Under the pieces are notes generated by a model. It worked only from the letters and a program-made list of their open reading frames with translations, searched no databases and was not told the DNA's origin. Positions 44,565 to 58,556 of a DNA stretch of 64,000 nucleotides are shown here, piece by piece (positions within the stretch are counted from its first letter, which is position 1; each line of letters opens with the position of its first letter). The translations under genes were made by a program, and so were the position numbers. Source of the DNA: Arabidopsis thaliana (lineage: Eukaryota; Streptophyta; Magnoliopsida; Brassicales; Brassicaceae); the NCBI RefSeq assembly GCF_000001735.4, contig NC_003070.9:11154001-11218000 (forward strand), written 5' to 3'.

Positions 44565-46025
44565 CTAATTATTATGGCGAGAAGAAGAAGCCAGAGCGAA
44601 AATGGAGCTAGCTAGCTTATTAATGGCTTCCACTAATCCATTCATGCCTTCTCTATTCATCTCAACATTAGATTCTTCGATCTTGAGTCTCCTCTCTTGT
44701 ACGTTCATCACTTCTTTATGTCTCCGATCTTGTCTCTCCTCACTCTCCCTAATCGCGTTTGCGATCACTGACACACTCCTTGATAACGCAGCCGCTACTG
44801 TCGTCTCTTCATCTCTCTTACTACGTCCAACCTCCTCCACATCTACACCGCCGCCGCTGGGACCGGCGGTTGTGGTTGTCGGCATTGTTCTCCTTCTCTT
44901 CGCCGGAGATGTGTCTGAATACTCACTTGTATCAGAATCTGTGCTACTATCCTTCTTCAACCAAGTTATCAAACATAATCCAAACCAAATTACTAGTTAA
45001 TATAAAAAAATATTAAAGATAATGTAATGTATATATTATTTGTACTTCTTCACTGAAAATAATAAAGTGTTTAATTAAGAGTTGTATCAAACAAAAGTAT
45101 ACATAAGAGTGTGCATTAAACTGTATATTAAAGATTTTATTTCTCAAGTGTAATCAGACATAAATTACAAATGTATGTTTTTCTTTAAATGTCAGATTAT
45201 TTAACTCTCAAATAATAAAAACTAAACTTAGAAGTTAAGAAGAGAGAGAAAGAAGGTACCTACTGTGGGCAGTATTGGCTGAGCATGAAAAGAAGGCGGT
45301 GGAGGCGGTGGCAGTAGTAGTGGTCGTGGTAACGGCTGAGACGGTGGTGGTGGCGGCGGTGGCTGAAGTGGTAACAAAACAGGTTGCTGCTGAATGATTT
45401 GATGTACTTTAGGAACAACAAATCCTAAACCTTGTTGTATCACTTTTTGGATTTGTCCACCGCCTGAACCGTTTCCACTACTAATAGCAGCAGCAGCAGC
45501 CGCAACTGCAGCGGTTACAGCGGTTACGGCGGTAGAAGAAGGAAGCGTTTTACTCTCAACAACTTCAAACAAAGCTTGGTATGTTTGAGGTAACATATTA
45601 CTTGGTAAGCTTCTCTCTTTCCTCTCACTCTTCTCCATCTTCCAGTACGACGCCGTTTCTCCAGCTGGAGCTGAAGATGAAGACGACTCACCGGCGGTAA
45701 TAGACGATTCTACCCTTCGTCTCTCGTACTCTCTAACTTTTTTGTAGTCTCTCATGAGATTGTCCCATTTGTCATTGCACTGATTCTGACTTCTCATACA
45801 ACCTTTTCTCCAACAGTAATCTTCTATCCACTTCCACCGTAGCTCCGCCGGTTTATTACTCCGGATATCTTGTTGCTGCTCCGGCGGTGGAAGGCCGATG
45901 GACCGCCGCATCCTCCTCTCATCATCCATCCTCTTGGCCTCAATGAGAACCATCGTCTCATTCAACGTCCAGTTGCCTTTTCTGTACTCTCTCATCATAA
46001 CCAACCCACCACTTTGGTCAGCCAT
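44565..46025 (-). CDS. Trihelix (GT-type) transcription factor, Pro/Ala-rich
   Basis: Two exons: 46025-45264 and 44954 (or 44951)-44565, giving 383 or 382 aa depending on which AG of a tandem AAGAAG acceptor is used. The donor is fixed by frame at ACA/GTAGGT. Residues about 16-100 form a trihelix/SANT-like domain with spaced tryptophans: GNWTLNETMVLIEAKRMDD, LRWKWIEDYCWRKGC, and RSQNQCNDKWDNLMRDYKKV. Then an Ala run, a Pro/Leu/Gln-rich tract (formerly the basis of the name 'hydroxyproline-rich'), a basic PAKRRR signal and a C-terminal coiled coil (ERQDRRHKEVMNVQERRLKI) typical of the SIP1/ASR3-like clade. Likely a nuclear DNA-binding regulator, perhaps a repressor. There is no signal peptide, so it is not a wall protein. 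At1g31310 from memory. Confidence 0.9.
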
Positions 46026-48199
46026 GTTTTCTTGAAATCTTGAAAAATCAAGAACTAGAGAGAGAGAGAGGCTTTTGGTAGGTGTTGGAGAAAGGGGAGA
46101 AGAAAGGGATTGTCTTGAGGTGGGGATAGGTGTAGTGTTATGTGTGTTTAAGTTTTGGGGATAGTTCTGATTATTATTTTATTTTGTGGGTGTGTGATTG
46201 AGAAGACTGGTCAAAATCTTTTTGTTGTAGTACTAAGATTGTCACCAAGTGCAATGAGAAAGGACAAGTATTGCAATATTGGGAGCCAAGTGAAAAGAAA
46301 ACTATGTAATGTGTAACCCATTCATTCATTAAATTTTGTTTGTTTGTTTTGGCAACATTCATTCATTAGTTTATTAAACTGACCATTTTCTTTTCTTTCA
46401 TTTTCTTATAAAATGTTCATTCATTCATGTCTCTCTTAATTTCTTTGGGGACAGGAAATCTTAGGTGAATCTAGCATTTCTAATTATGTATACAATTTCA
46501 AATAGATGGAGTTAATGTTTCAATGTTTCATAAAATCTACTTCCCCACTGTTTCTTAAATAATCACAATGGTGAACATTTGTGATTTGTAGATTTATCAA
46601 AAACGAAGTAAATGTGGTACGTATAAATTTAGAGACCAACATTATTGGTCACAAATTTGTGACTATTTAGCAACGTTATTGTGACTATATTTATGAAAAT
46701 CAGATGAGAAATTAGTAAATGAAAATCGAGAAGAACATATCTATTGATTTTTTTTCTTGTTGTTAGGTTTTTCAATCACCATTTGCTACATATTTAAATA
46801 CCATAAGTTTTCTATGTTATGAAAGGTAGGCAGAGCTAGACGTGTATATATACACGACAAAATATCAAGAAAACCACAAATGAGAACAATGCGATTTCGA
46901 TAAATTTTATTAGTTTAGGACCACAAATAGTTCATAAGCGGTCTTATTCAACAAGGCAATTGCATGAGTGATGTATCTGTTTTCAAACTTATAAGAAATT
47001 GGAAGATTTTGGAGGCATCCTATGTAGATCTCGTTTCCATTTTAATAAAACAAATAAAGTGATGTATATACTTTTTTCAAACTTCGAAAAGCTATTGGCT
47101 TTGCATGATGATTGCTTCTCATACTTTCTTTTTAAAAAGGATTTGATTTACGAATCTCTAATTCATGTGCACGAGCTATAAGTAGAAGAGTATAGTTACT
47201 TTTTTAATTGTCTTTGCCTTGAACCTTATTTATGCGCATGTATGTTTGTAGAATATGTGAATGCTTAGTTTCCTTATTAATATAATTGTATGACAATTGG
47301 ACTCCTGTATAGGGATTTCTTATTAGGTTTCTTACACAAAACATGTTTAGAAATATATACACACATGAAACATTCCTCGGACTGGAAAGTCTCATAGCTA
47401 GATCCAACATAGAATGAATATAACATCATGCAAATTTTCAAAGGACATCAAACAAAGTTGTACATAACTACATATATATATCCTTCAAAATTTGAAATTA
47501 ATTTTTAGTTAAAAAAATTTCATTTTATATATCATTTTTGGTAATTATAAGATCTTATATCAAATTTGAATTTTTGTCATATCTGTAATCAATATATAAA
47601 TTTTTGTGAAAAGTAAAAAAGGTTTAATGCAAATCGATTTTTCATTTCAACTACAATTTCTAGCACCAAACAATTATTTGTTGGTTAAAATTTTATATTA
47701 TGTAAATATTTTAGAAAATCTACTGCAATGTGACCTTAAAGTTTAAACGCATACAAATATTTTTTTTTCATAATTTCTCACAGTAATTAGATGTATCAAT
47801 GCGTTGCATGGTGCACTCATAACTTCTTCTTTTTTCTTAAACAGTATCATTTGCTCTAAAGAACTTTCTCACTAATCAAAATAGATAAAATAATATATGG
47901 ATACTAATTTGCGTACACTACGTAAGTTGCATTGCATGGCGAGGGATATTATTACATCCCATATGAAAAACACAGACCGTTCATCATTGTCTGCACAATA
48001 ATACGTAAACAATCAAGTTCCCACGTTACAAGTCTACGATACAGAGATATAAGTCTTTCATGAAAGTCTAAAAACAAATGATTTCTTAGGAAATGTAATG
48101 TATAAGAAAATTACGACCAACTTTTTGAAATATATATATTTATATCCAAATTTTTTTTGGATGATTTATACGCGAAAATCAAAATTGTATTTTTTCATC

Positions 48200-48234
<35 letters not shown>

Positions 48235-48286
48235 TACTCCGAAGTCCGAACAAACAAACGTGTGTATCAAATAAGATAAGTCGATC
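46026..48286. other. Gene-poor AT-rich DNA
   Basis: Trihelix promoter (GAGAGA run at about 46054-46069), then AT-rich DNA. An (AT)n microsatellite occupies 48203-48231. No gene or RNA supported. Confidence 0.5.
48203..48231. repeat. (AT)n microsatellite
   Basis: Uninterrupted AT dinucleotides over about 29 bases. Confidence 0.95.
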
Positions 48287-48294
48287 AGTAATTC

Positions 48295-48480
48295 CAGTGC
48301 CGGCTCTAGGGGAGTGCTAGAGGAGCAAAAGCACAGAGTCCTCAATTATTTTTTCAAATTTTTTTTCAATTTTCTTTAAGGTTTTAGGGTCCAAAATTTT
48401 CAAAAATTAAAAACCAATATTAACTAAAGTCAGTTTTTATAAATCAGCACAAGGTATTCAAAAAGTTTGAGCCGGCCCTG
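48295..48480. mobile_element. hAT-type MITE with 8-bp target duplication
   Basis: 186 bp. Left end CAGTGCCGGCTC; right end in reverse CAGGGCCGGCTC: 12-bp TIRs with one mismatch. Perfect 8-bp duplication AGTAATTC at 48287-48294 and 48481-48488. An 8-bp TSD with a CAG start is diagnostic of hAT. No coding capacity. Confidence 0.93.
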
Positions 48481-48488
48481 AGTAATTC

Positions 48489-50446
48489 CTATCAGTTCTG
48501 TACTAAGAACATTGAACTAATACTAGTGGTATTGCTCATGTTGTCATGGGAAGAGCCTTGTCTACATGTAATTTATACATCCGAAAAAAATGTTTGATTT
48601 CAAATAACTTGTTGATATATTGCAACTCTACTTTACAACATCACATATGTTCGAAATAAAAAATTTTCAAAAAGCTTTCAAATATCTTTACTTTGTTTTT
48701 ATTAAATTTTAAATAATTTAAGACGTCTTTCATGAGAATGTGTGTGTCTATTCTATACCTATACCTACATATTTATAAGTATGATTTGCTTCAAAGTCGA
48801 TGATATATCAATAAAATAAATAAAGAAATAAAATTAAACAAGTAAAGGATCTATCGAAATTTGCATGGAGGAGTGGATTGAATCATATGTAGTTCTGCAT
48901 GCATGGATCGTGTATGCTTTTCGTAAAGATCATATCTCTTAGACCTTCAAAGTTTATTTGCTTTAAATAAATAAATCAAATCTAGTATCAAAAGCATACA
49001 TGAATCAATAACAAGACCGACGTTACATACAACCTTAACAATCATTAAAATGCTATGTCTCTATTTCTCTCTCTCGTCTTATTTATGTTTGTTTGATGGT
49101 TGACATGCATGCCACTATAATTAGTCACGTCAAAACAATGAAACCCTAAGGTAAAAGTATATACTTTAAATTTTTAAAATGAATATTCTTTTTTGTCATG
49201 ATATGATCAAGCTATTGATATTTTGTTCTTCTTAAAATAGTGCTTGTTCAAAATATGAAATCGAAATCTTTCACTTCAAACCAAAAAAAGAAAAGAAAAT
49301 CGAAGTCTATACATGCAAGGAGTCGATAGTATTTGCAAGGAATTTGTGGTTTCAACTTCCAGTAATCATGACTCATCACGACCCTATAAGTAATAATATG
49401 CACAAAATCAAAATATACAGTAATTAATAAAAACTAATTACGTTGCATCTTTTTTCTGTACTTTTTCGAAGAAAACGGAAAGCGTGTTTTGTTTCTTCTA
49501 AACGGACGCTAAATTCAAATCTTGGATGTGCCTAATCGATTCAAGTAGCTCAGTTTTGGACGTCCACCAGAATTTTTCCGATAACATTTTCGTTTATATT
49601 AATATGATTTGCTAATTTCTAAGATTTCTCGGATGATTTGATGATATGGTTCACTTGATGCTAAATTACTAACTAAAAACGAAAAGAAAAGTTTTGTGGT
49701 GAAATTGGTGATGGAAGAAAATGAATATGAGGAACTTGATGGATGCTCAGAAAATTTAAAATAGAAGTTGATTAAGACATTGAAAACCACTTTAAAACTA
49801 TATTGTAAGGTTTCTTAATTATGTGATAATATATCGTACAAAATTTATAAGAATTACTTTATAATAGTTTTACCTTAAAAATAAAATTTGATGTGTAAAA
49901 TTAAGAGATAGTTAGTTCAATATTTCACTAAAGCAAATAATATAAATTAAAACCTGTCAAAACTAACGATGAGTAACAAAAAAATTACACAATCGTCTTA
50001 TCACTTTGCTTTTACAACTTTGTTTTGCGTTTTTCAGTTGAAAACATCTAAATATTAGAAATGATATCATTAAACCTTTGATATACGGTCTTCAGTTTTT
50101 TTGGGTGATCGTGTTTTTGAAATCAAGTGTTTCTAGATATGCTGATGCGTTGTTGCTTCATTAATAAGACAAATTTGTTTTCGACAATTTTAATATTTTG
50201 ATTTTGCTAAATCTGTCGTCAATTAAGTAGAAAAATAATTACACGAAAATATAGTAGCTATGATGGTGTTAATTAACTGAATGGGATGTGATGACTTTGA
50301 TTGAAATTTACATTTTCATGGTTAGAATATCCAAAACAATGCGTGATCTCAATATTTTCTTACATATGCTTGAAATTTTGTTGTGAATTGTTTTCTAAAA
50401 CTACGAAATAAAGTTGGTAAAGCAAATAATATAACGATTGTGTTTT
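48489..50446. other. Gene-poor AT-rich DNA
   Basis: No supported gene, RNA or element seen by eye. Confidence 0.4.
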
Positions 50447-50605
50447 TCTTTTTTTTTGAAATCCAGGAGGTTCTGGACCGAAGCCTCTAATTCCCCAGGT
50501 CCAAAACCACAGCATGTAATATTAGTTTCGTCCCAAGCGTCACTCGAACCGGCGACTTCTAAGTTTCGCGTAGGATTTTTACCAATTGAGCTAACGACAC
50601 TTGGT
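50447..50605 (-). mobile_element. tRNA-derived SINE (RathE/AtSB-like)
   Basis: Read on the minus strand it starts with a tRNA-like head: box A TTAGCTCAATTGGTAAA and box B GGTTCGAGTGA about 35 bp later. A tRNA-unrelated body (GGTTTTGGACCTGGGGAATT) follows, ending in an A-rich tail (the plus-strand T run at 50447-50457). It is flanked by a 16-bp duplication with one mismatch, ATA(A/G)CGATTGTGTTTT, at 50431-50446 and 50606-50621. The A/B box order, tail and TSD together make this a clear SINE. Confidence 0.9.
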
Positions 50606-53600
50606 ATAGCGATTGTGTTTTGCTTGTTAGTTTTTAAGTGTTTTTCTTTTTTTGAATTTTGTCTTTTTTATTTTTGCAAAAAAATTTGTTTACTCCAACC
50701 TTCAATAATGGATTGAATGTGGGTAAAGAGGACAACATGGTACATTTCTAGCCAATTTGATTTTTTAAAGAGAGGATTATATGAGAAAACTAATAAACGA
50801 GAAAACAAAAGTCCATTTCGTCCTTTAGGACAGGACACTGAAAAGCCTGCGTCGCCACGTCAGCTTTTTTCAAGTAATTTAATAGTGTGCCAGCTAGGAC
50901 CCCCCAAGTATTCCCTTTGACCAATCACTTTTGTAGGTTTGCAATTGCAATGCGTCTAAATAACATTATTTTTGCAATCCTTTTACTTTGGTTTTATATT
51001 CATTCACTTAGGTAAAGTGATATCATAAAATATCCATACGAACACTTCTAACATCCACGAGCTAAATTGACTCAACTCCTCTCAAAATCTAGGTTTTGGT
51101 CATTTCTTTCAACTTCTCGTTGCAACTGTAAATTTATGGGACAATCCATAACTATCAGAACGAGATGATTTAAGTGACCGAAGGACCAATATGATACATA
51201 AAAAGGTTCGAAGGGCTTTTTAATTCATGATAGGGCTTTTTAAAGGGCTTAGCCCATCAAGTAACATATGAATACCGAATATGTTTTTTTTTTCTATTTG
51301 ATTTAAAATTGTTGATTTATCAAAGACAGTAGCTGAACTGAACCAATATCAATTTTCGCTCTGCTTATTTTCATAATTTTCTTTTTATGTATGGACAAAA
51401 TTTCTTTATATCAAATCAACAATTTTATATAACAAAGTTTTCTTTATACTTGTTTATTTCATTTTGTCATATTAAATCTCTGTTAAGACAGTGTTAATCG
51501 ACGTCTATCTTAAGCCCATAAAGTTTAGAGCTAACTTTGGACAATGCTTAAGAGTTAATACACATAATTATTATATATTCTAAACTATTTAATTATTTCC
51601 AGATATCTATATATGCTCTTCCTCAATTTTGTTTATTTTGTAAATTTATGGTTTAGATATATATATATATTAATATATATAATATTTTATGTATAGGGGT
51701 GTGCTATTTTTTTTATTAATCAATGATGTATCTTTAAGAAATATAATAAAAACAAAAATCATATTCGTTTATGAAATTTTTTATTAACAAGAAAAAAACG
51801 AAAACATAAATGTATAATTTAAATTTTCAAAATTAGTTGGTAAATCTTACTGCCCCATTTAAATTGGACACTAGGTCCCCAAGTGTTGGGCATGCCTTTA
51901 TATGGTTTTTACTTTTAATGACCAAAAAGTGTGATAACCCCTCTTGGGTCCCAAACTTCCTTAAACAATAATTATACAAATATGTTAAGAACATAAGTAA
52001 AATAAAAAAGAAAAAATTATACAATCTAAAATGTTAATAGGTTTATATGTAAATTTACCATTTAGCTAGAGTCATTTACAAATTTGTGATATTCTTACTA
52101 AACATTGTAAAATTAGAATACGTACGACCAAATATGAACATTGAACTTGTCACATATATTGCCTCATTAAGTAATAATACGTATATACTGTCAATCTGTC
52201 ATCCAAAGATAGGTATATTACTTTTCTTCGTTTTCAAGTAAATAAAAGCCTCATATAGTACTAAACTAATTAATTATGCTTACAAAAATATAGTACTTGG
52301 ATTGAGATATCATAAAAGATATAAATATGTCTTTAAAACCTTACTCTTTAAAATAGAAAACAGAAAACGTTCACTAGTCAAGTTAATTCTTGTTAAACTC
52401 GACAAGACGTGAAAGTAAATAAGGATATGTACATGCATTGTCGTCGATCTTATCGCATCTTCTTCTTTAATAAATTTCTTGCTCAAGATTACAACATATT
52501 TGTCGGCTCGACCACGATAATTCCCCAGATAAAATTTAATATTTTCTTTGCAGTTTTTTAGTAAACACCAATGGTTTGCATCTTTTGAATATTTTAATGA
52601 ATTGGTGAAATTGAGATAAGTTTTACGTATCCGATTAATATAGAAGTTCCAATGGCCATAACAAATAGTTGCTTCATGGTTGCATATTTATACTACATAT
52701 ATCTATTCTATATACCAACTTGTTTTTTAACTGCACGTTCTATTATATATTATTATTTAGGAGTTGTTTCAAGAAAATAAAATCAAATGTCAATGTTTCT
52801 TATTGTTAAAAAATTTCTAGTTCTTAGAAAAACTTTTATCATTTGAAAAATTATATTAGTAACATTTTAAATGTTTTGACATAGTGGAGTATCTTATCTA
52901 GTATTCTTAGTATGCTGACATAATCATTATGGTAATTACTTTATTGAATTGGGTTTATATTGACAAACGTAAAGTTTGATAATTTCATTTCAATAATTGT
53001 TGATATACTTTTCTCACATTACGCTTAAACGACAAGGCACTAAACTATCCATGATGTAACCCTCCAACAAATCAACATTTATATTTCCAAATTTCCCCTT
53101 GCGGTCACCAAAAGCTAATTACTTTCCTTCTTCTATTTATTTCAATACTAAAACATAAAAAGCCCAATTCCAAAAGATTACACTTGTCTTTAAATATTTT
53201 CGGCAAATACTTAAGAAATAAATGAAGAAAAGAATAACCGGCGTTGAAGATTTTGGGTTTTTTTTTTACTTAGAGAGAGTATATATGAATTCTATACTAT
53301 ACTCCTGCTGTTCTTTATTAATTGATTTTTTAGAAGAAAAAAAACTGTTTCAAAAAGATTTATTTTTAAGATTTTTTTATGCACTATGTATTAGTTATTA
53401 TTGATGAATTTATTATTGATAAATTTTAAACTTCAAGATAAGTAACTAAATACCATTGGTTTATAATTATAGAAAAATGTAAATTACAAAGACTGATACA
53501 TTTGTAATCAATTTTAATATATTTTTTAAATTTGTGTGTTTTTTAGAAAATTAATTTAAAAAACAGATGGAGTATATAATTGATAATTTTTTAGTTATAT

Positions 53601-55043
53601 TAGAACCAGCAATTTTAAAAAGCAAAGTTCTGGTTTTAGTTGAGTGAAGTGCTGTCCCTGACCTACAACAGTACAACCTAACATACTAGTGTTTTAGACA
53701 TTAATACTCATTAACAAAAATATTTGTTTTAGACACTAAAACTGGACCGGGTTTGGATTTGAGTATTATGTTTATGTATTTTTTGTTGGCGAAAAATCAA
53801 TCTTTGTCTGAAAAGCTACATAGCCTTGACTACTATGGAAAAAGAAAATTTATCCACAATGTTACATGTATCGTATTTAACAATTTAGATATAACAAACC
53901 AAATATATAATAGGAATTTCGATCACATATGTATAGCACTTTCTTTTTTATTGTTTTACGAACTTTTTTTGCTAGTTACCCGGTTCATCAAAATTTAATT
54001 TGTTGACTGTGGGAGTCATATATCTTGAGTTTGTTTGGCCAATAATCTAAAGCTAATGGATGAACGATCAGGAAGATGCAAACTACATTATCCATCAATT
54101 ACTCCAAGTCGTGGCCAAAGGCAATATTTTCTCATCAAAGTAAGAATTCAACGTCTAACAAATATTCAAATCAATTTCTGCATTTGCAGGGAAGGAGAAT
54201 GAAGAAAATGAAGTGGCAAGCAGTGTAAAACTATATACGATTAGAAAAAATATAACAAATTTTAGCGAATACGATTATAAAATTATATACCCAACATATT
54301 CTTTGTATGTATATTTTTTAACATAAGTAGTGAGCATTAATGTTGTCGACGAAAATTTCATTGTTAGGTAGGGGCCATAATGATATGGAAGTGATCTTCT
54401 GCTTAATTAATTGTAGTTTTAAAGTCCATGACCAGTTCTTTTCATTGAGAAATAAATTCCTCTCCAATCTAAATCTAGTTTTAGATTTTTGTTTACCATT
54501 TTTTTATTTGAATTTCCATCAACCGAAAGAGCTTTTCTTTTGGTTTGCTTTATTTCTTTTTTCATGCTCTTTCAACCGTCAAAGTAACGTCTCTAGTCTC
54601 TTTGTCTACTTCAGTTAACAGTCTTCTACTCTCTCTCTTTCTTTTATCTTTTCTCTTTTTGTTTGAACCTCTTGCCTTGAGGAACAAAGTGTTGAAACAT
54701 AAATTAAGAGATGCAATTTGTAAGAATTCATACACACAAAAGATATAGTCGGAACATTGGATTATGTTTTTCAATCTAAGTAACGGAACATAGGTTCATA
54801 TACTGAATTTGTTAATGATTTTTAAAAAAAATCTCATACAGTATATATCGTTTGTATAAAATTTATTAGATTTAAGTGATAATTTGATTGATTAAAGGGA
54901 AGCTAATCATCAATATCATGCTGAATACTTTTGATCATGAGAGTTGCTTTTTGATTATATTATAACTAACTTCTTGGGATGATTAACTTAAAACTATATT
55001 AATTTCATTTTTAAAATGGTTTAGTTAGGTATACTATTAACTC
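50606..55043. other. Gene-poor AT-rich DNA
   Basis: No supported gene. Short ORFs (for example 52024-51833 minus, 53222-53404 plus) are AT-driven. Poly-T and TA runs occur near 51655-51690. Confidence 0.4.
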
Positions 55044-55304
55044 ATGGTTTGATTGGTAATTTTTAACCGCCTCGTCTGTAACCGAAACGCTTTGAAAGTT
55101 ATCAATAAATAAAGCGATTAAAAGAAGCGGTTGGAATAAGTAGATTGTTGTAGAGAGATGTTGGGAGAGAAAAAAAAATAAGACGGTTGGATTTGTTTTT
55201 TATTTATTTATAAATTCACATATATTAATCATAATTTAATTTCTTTTTATTATTTTTATTTCAACGTTCCTATTATTTGACCGCTTGTTATCAATCATAA
55301 CCAT
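55044..55304. mobile_element. Probable TIR element (MITE)
   Basis: The left arm ATGGTTTGATTGGTAATTTT, then AACCGCC, is matched by the right arm in reverse, ATGGTTATGATTGATAAC then AAGCGGTC. About 260 bp, AT-rich centre, no ORF. A target duplication is not clear. Confidence 0.5.
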
Positions 55305-58300
55305 AATTTTACAGCTCATTTTAATTTATTCACCTTCTCTTCTGCTTGCTCTAACAATTTTGTTCAACAACTGCTAAAAAAACTGTTAACTATATTTGTG
55401 AACGATGTTATCAATGGAACCCTCAGTCGTTTGGGTTGAGGAAATTAGAAAGTAACATTATTAAGTCAGGGAGAGGTTACAAAAAGAAGGGACAATAATA
55501 GGTAATCAATAGGGTTGTTGCATTCTTAATTTGACAAATTAACTACCACTGATTTTTATAATTACAACAAGAGTTGACCAATTGTAATAATAACACTCAT
55601 GATGTAATGACAAAATTATATATTGCATGAGTAGTTTGTACATTATATTTCGTAAAAATGACTAATTCAAGGACCCCATATAATGATATATATACTCTAC
55701 TTCTTAAGTAAAGTTACCCAAGTTTTGTTCCAAAAAAAAACGTATAGTTACCTAAGTATGACTATTAGAAGGGGGCTATTTAATTTAAGGATTGTCAAGA
55801 AATATTAAAAACTTTTCAAACAAGTGTTTTTTTATAATGTTAATTTATCCTCTTTACCTTTTAATTCAAATGTTGTTTTATATATAACTTAAATTTTGTT
55901 TGCTAACAAGTATAGCTTTAGGTTTTCAATATAGATTTTTGATAAAACTATCGTTTTAATGTATGAATAATGAAAAAAAAATAAATATAATAATAACTTA
56001 ATAAGGGGTAAAATCCAAAGTTTGTTTTAGAAAGAAAAAAAAATATGTGAAAATTTTAAATGACACTTACTGTGGAACAGGTGGAGTATTACTCTTTAAT
56101 TAACCACATTTTAGGTTATATTTTCCTAGACAAAGAATCCATAGGGATAAGGAGTGAATCCTGAACAAAACCCAATTGAGCCCAATGAATAAAAAAGACA
56201 TCCAAAGTAGGTTTGAAGGAAAGGATAGTCCATGCTCCCTCCATGTAGAGTGAGTGATGGTAAGTAAATGTGTCTTATGAAGCTATCGACACCAAGTTGG
56301 AGATAAACAAAATTGAAAAGCCAATGTACGTATGATGTTGATTCAGGATTAAAAATTTATAATATGGTTATAAAGTAACATATATCGTGGATTTGAAATC
56401 TGAAAAAGTCACGTACTGTATGTTGAATATGTAAGGTGTGTTAATTGTAAATCATTATATAATAACAGGTTCAAAGAAAACGAGTAGCCACCTGCCGATG
56501 CAAATTTTTTTTTGCCAATTACAGACAAATCAAAGATTTGGGATTGGAGAGGAGAAGATCTATTGAAACCGACACATTAGGTCCAAAACATTTCATTTTA
56601 ATTATTATGATTTAACGAAATAGTAAAATACATATATCAACCTTTTTGGTCCGGTCCCTGTTCTTACGTCTGTGATCATAAAGTATAGAGTGATTTTTTA
56701 TTTTTTTTCATTATACAAATTACAAATGACTAATTTAATTAATTAGTGAACTTTTAATTTGTCGATAACCAATAAGAATGATGGAAAACGGCAAAAGAGT
56801 CGACTGTTGAAGTTTGTCGGAAAGACACTCCACCAAAATATAAATACAAATCTTATCACTAGTGGAAACTGTCGAGTGTGTGTAGTTCTCTTTTCCTTCT
56901 AATAAAAGAATATTATCTTTCTAAATTCTTCCAAATTCATTTTGGAATTTTCTTTCCTTTTTCTTTTTGTTGACATGAAATTTTGGAGTCTTCTTCTATC
57001 GCCAATTACGACTAAAAAAACGATTTTATATATATCAACATAGCTCTAACAAGAACATGATAATCGCAAATATACATAGATTTGCCTATTTGTACACAAG
57101 CAAAGTTAGTTTTAATACTCAGTATATTACATCTCATGAAAAGAATTTACAGTTTTTTCTATTAAAGCTGTGGGAGTTTTCTTCTAAAATGTTTTTTTTT
57201 GTCGTCCTTGTAAAATGTTCTACATTCGTCATTTTCAGGCTATCTTTGATTTCGAAAGCTGTGGGCGTTTTCTTTTTTTAATTTTTTTAATTTTTTTTTT
57301 TTTTTGTCTTTTTCTACGAAAATAAAATAGCGTGCACTGTATTGTTTCTTTCAACTTTATTTTTTGACTAGTGAAAGACTAGACATTTTGTTGCCCTGCC
57401 CCTATATTTTTTGTGTTTATTTTAAGGTTGTTTTTTCTCTTTTTATAATGACCGTAAAATGAGTTTTTACAAAATCTGCTTCAAATATGTAATGAAAACC
57501 TTGATAATATGTAAATGTACTAAAAACAAAATCTTGATATGGGTACATGTGAAAATAGTATATTTCTGTTCTAAGAATATACTGTTTTATGTTCTAAAAT
57601 ATCAACAAATAGATATCTTTGCATTTTTTTTTATACATCAATATTAGTATTACCTACATTGTCTAAGAGATGTAACCCAACTTATGTCGCAACTAGAACT
57701 ACATCTCAGAAATCACCGAGCCGAGAGAAAATTGTAAGAGTCCTCGACCAGCAAAACGTAGGAACATCAACTCAAAGCAGTCGAGAATAAGAACCACTGA
57801 CTTGCATCAAAACAGAAGATCTAACCACACCACACAGAATCCGAAAAGAAGACATCCACCATCGTTTAAACTTTCAACCCTTGACCCAACCACCGGTGAT
57901 AAAGACTTGTCCATTATAGTTTACTAAAGTTTATGATCAAACTTAAAATATCTGTTGTTAGATTGATACCTCTAATTCCTTTGAATTGCTTCTTAGATTT
58001 CCACTTTACCCTTCCACGATTTTTAAGCAATGGAAAATTAAGTTTCATTTGTTTCAGATTTTAATATTAATCCCCTTCTATGCAAATTGAGGGACCACGT
58101 AGAAAGTTGTGAGAATCTCAATACACAAAAGATATAGAAACAATGATTACATGCACAAGCACGAGGCCATAAATTTCCTTATCCTATACACATTTTCAAT
58201 AAAGATGTAACATTCCAAACAGAAAACCCTCTTGTAGCTCACTCTACAAAAAAAAGAGTATAGAATTCCAATATTAAAGTTTATAGGTCGACTATTTCAA

Positions 58301-58339
58301 AACCAATTGCTATAAAGTAAATTGATTAATATTTTTATA
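55305..58339. other. Gene-poor DNA upstream of LBD4
   Basis: AT-rich. An island of higher GC at about 57680-57900 looks like part of an old gene or retroelement (CACCGAGCCGAGAGAAAA, then CAACCCTTGACCCAACCACC), but no frame is open. Poly-T runs at 57260-57305. Confidence 0.4.
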
Positions 58340-58556
58340 CTCTCTTCGATTTATAATATAAGTTGTTTTGGACCAATTTTTTTGTTTTACAATTAAATTG
58401 TTTTTAAGTTTTTATGCAAACTATATATTTATTTTAATATTTTATAATTATTTATATTATGCAGTCTCTTTTGTGATTGGTTGAACTTTTTAAAAGTAAA
58501 TATTCTTAATCTTCGTACTTTTAGGTAAAACAACTTATATTGTGAAACGGAGGGAG
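58340..58556. mobile_element. Stowaway-like (Tc1/mariner) MITE
   Basis: 217 bp between TA dinucleotides (58338-58339 and 58557-58558). Left end CTCTCTTCGATTTATAATAT then AAGTTGTTTT; right end in reverse CTCCCTCCGTTTCACAATAT then AAGTTGTTTT. This is the classic CTCCCTCCGTTTC terminus with a TA target site. No ORF. It lies about 550 bp upstream of the LBD4 ATG. Confidence 0.88.

Noticed and set aside
44602-45016. Plus-strand ORFs of 132 and 85 aa
   Set aside because: Antisense shadows of trihelix exon 2.
53222-53998. Short ORFs of 60-81 aa in the gene-poor region
   Set aside because: Very AT-rich, no start context, domain or splice support.
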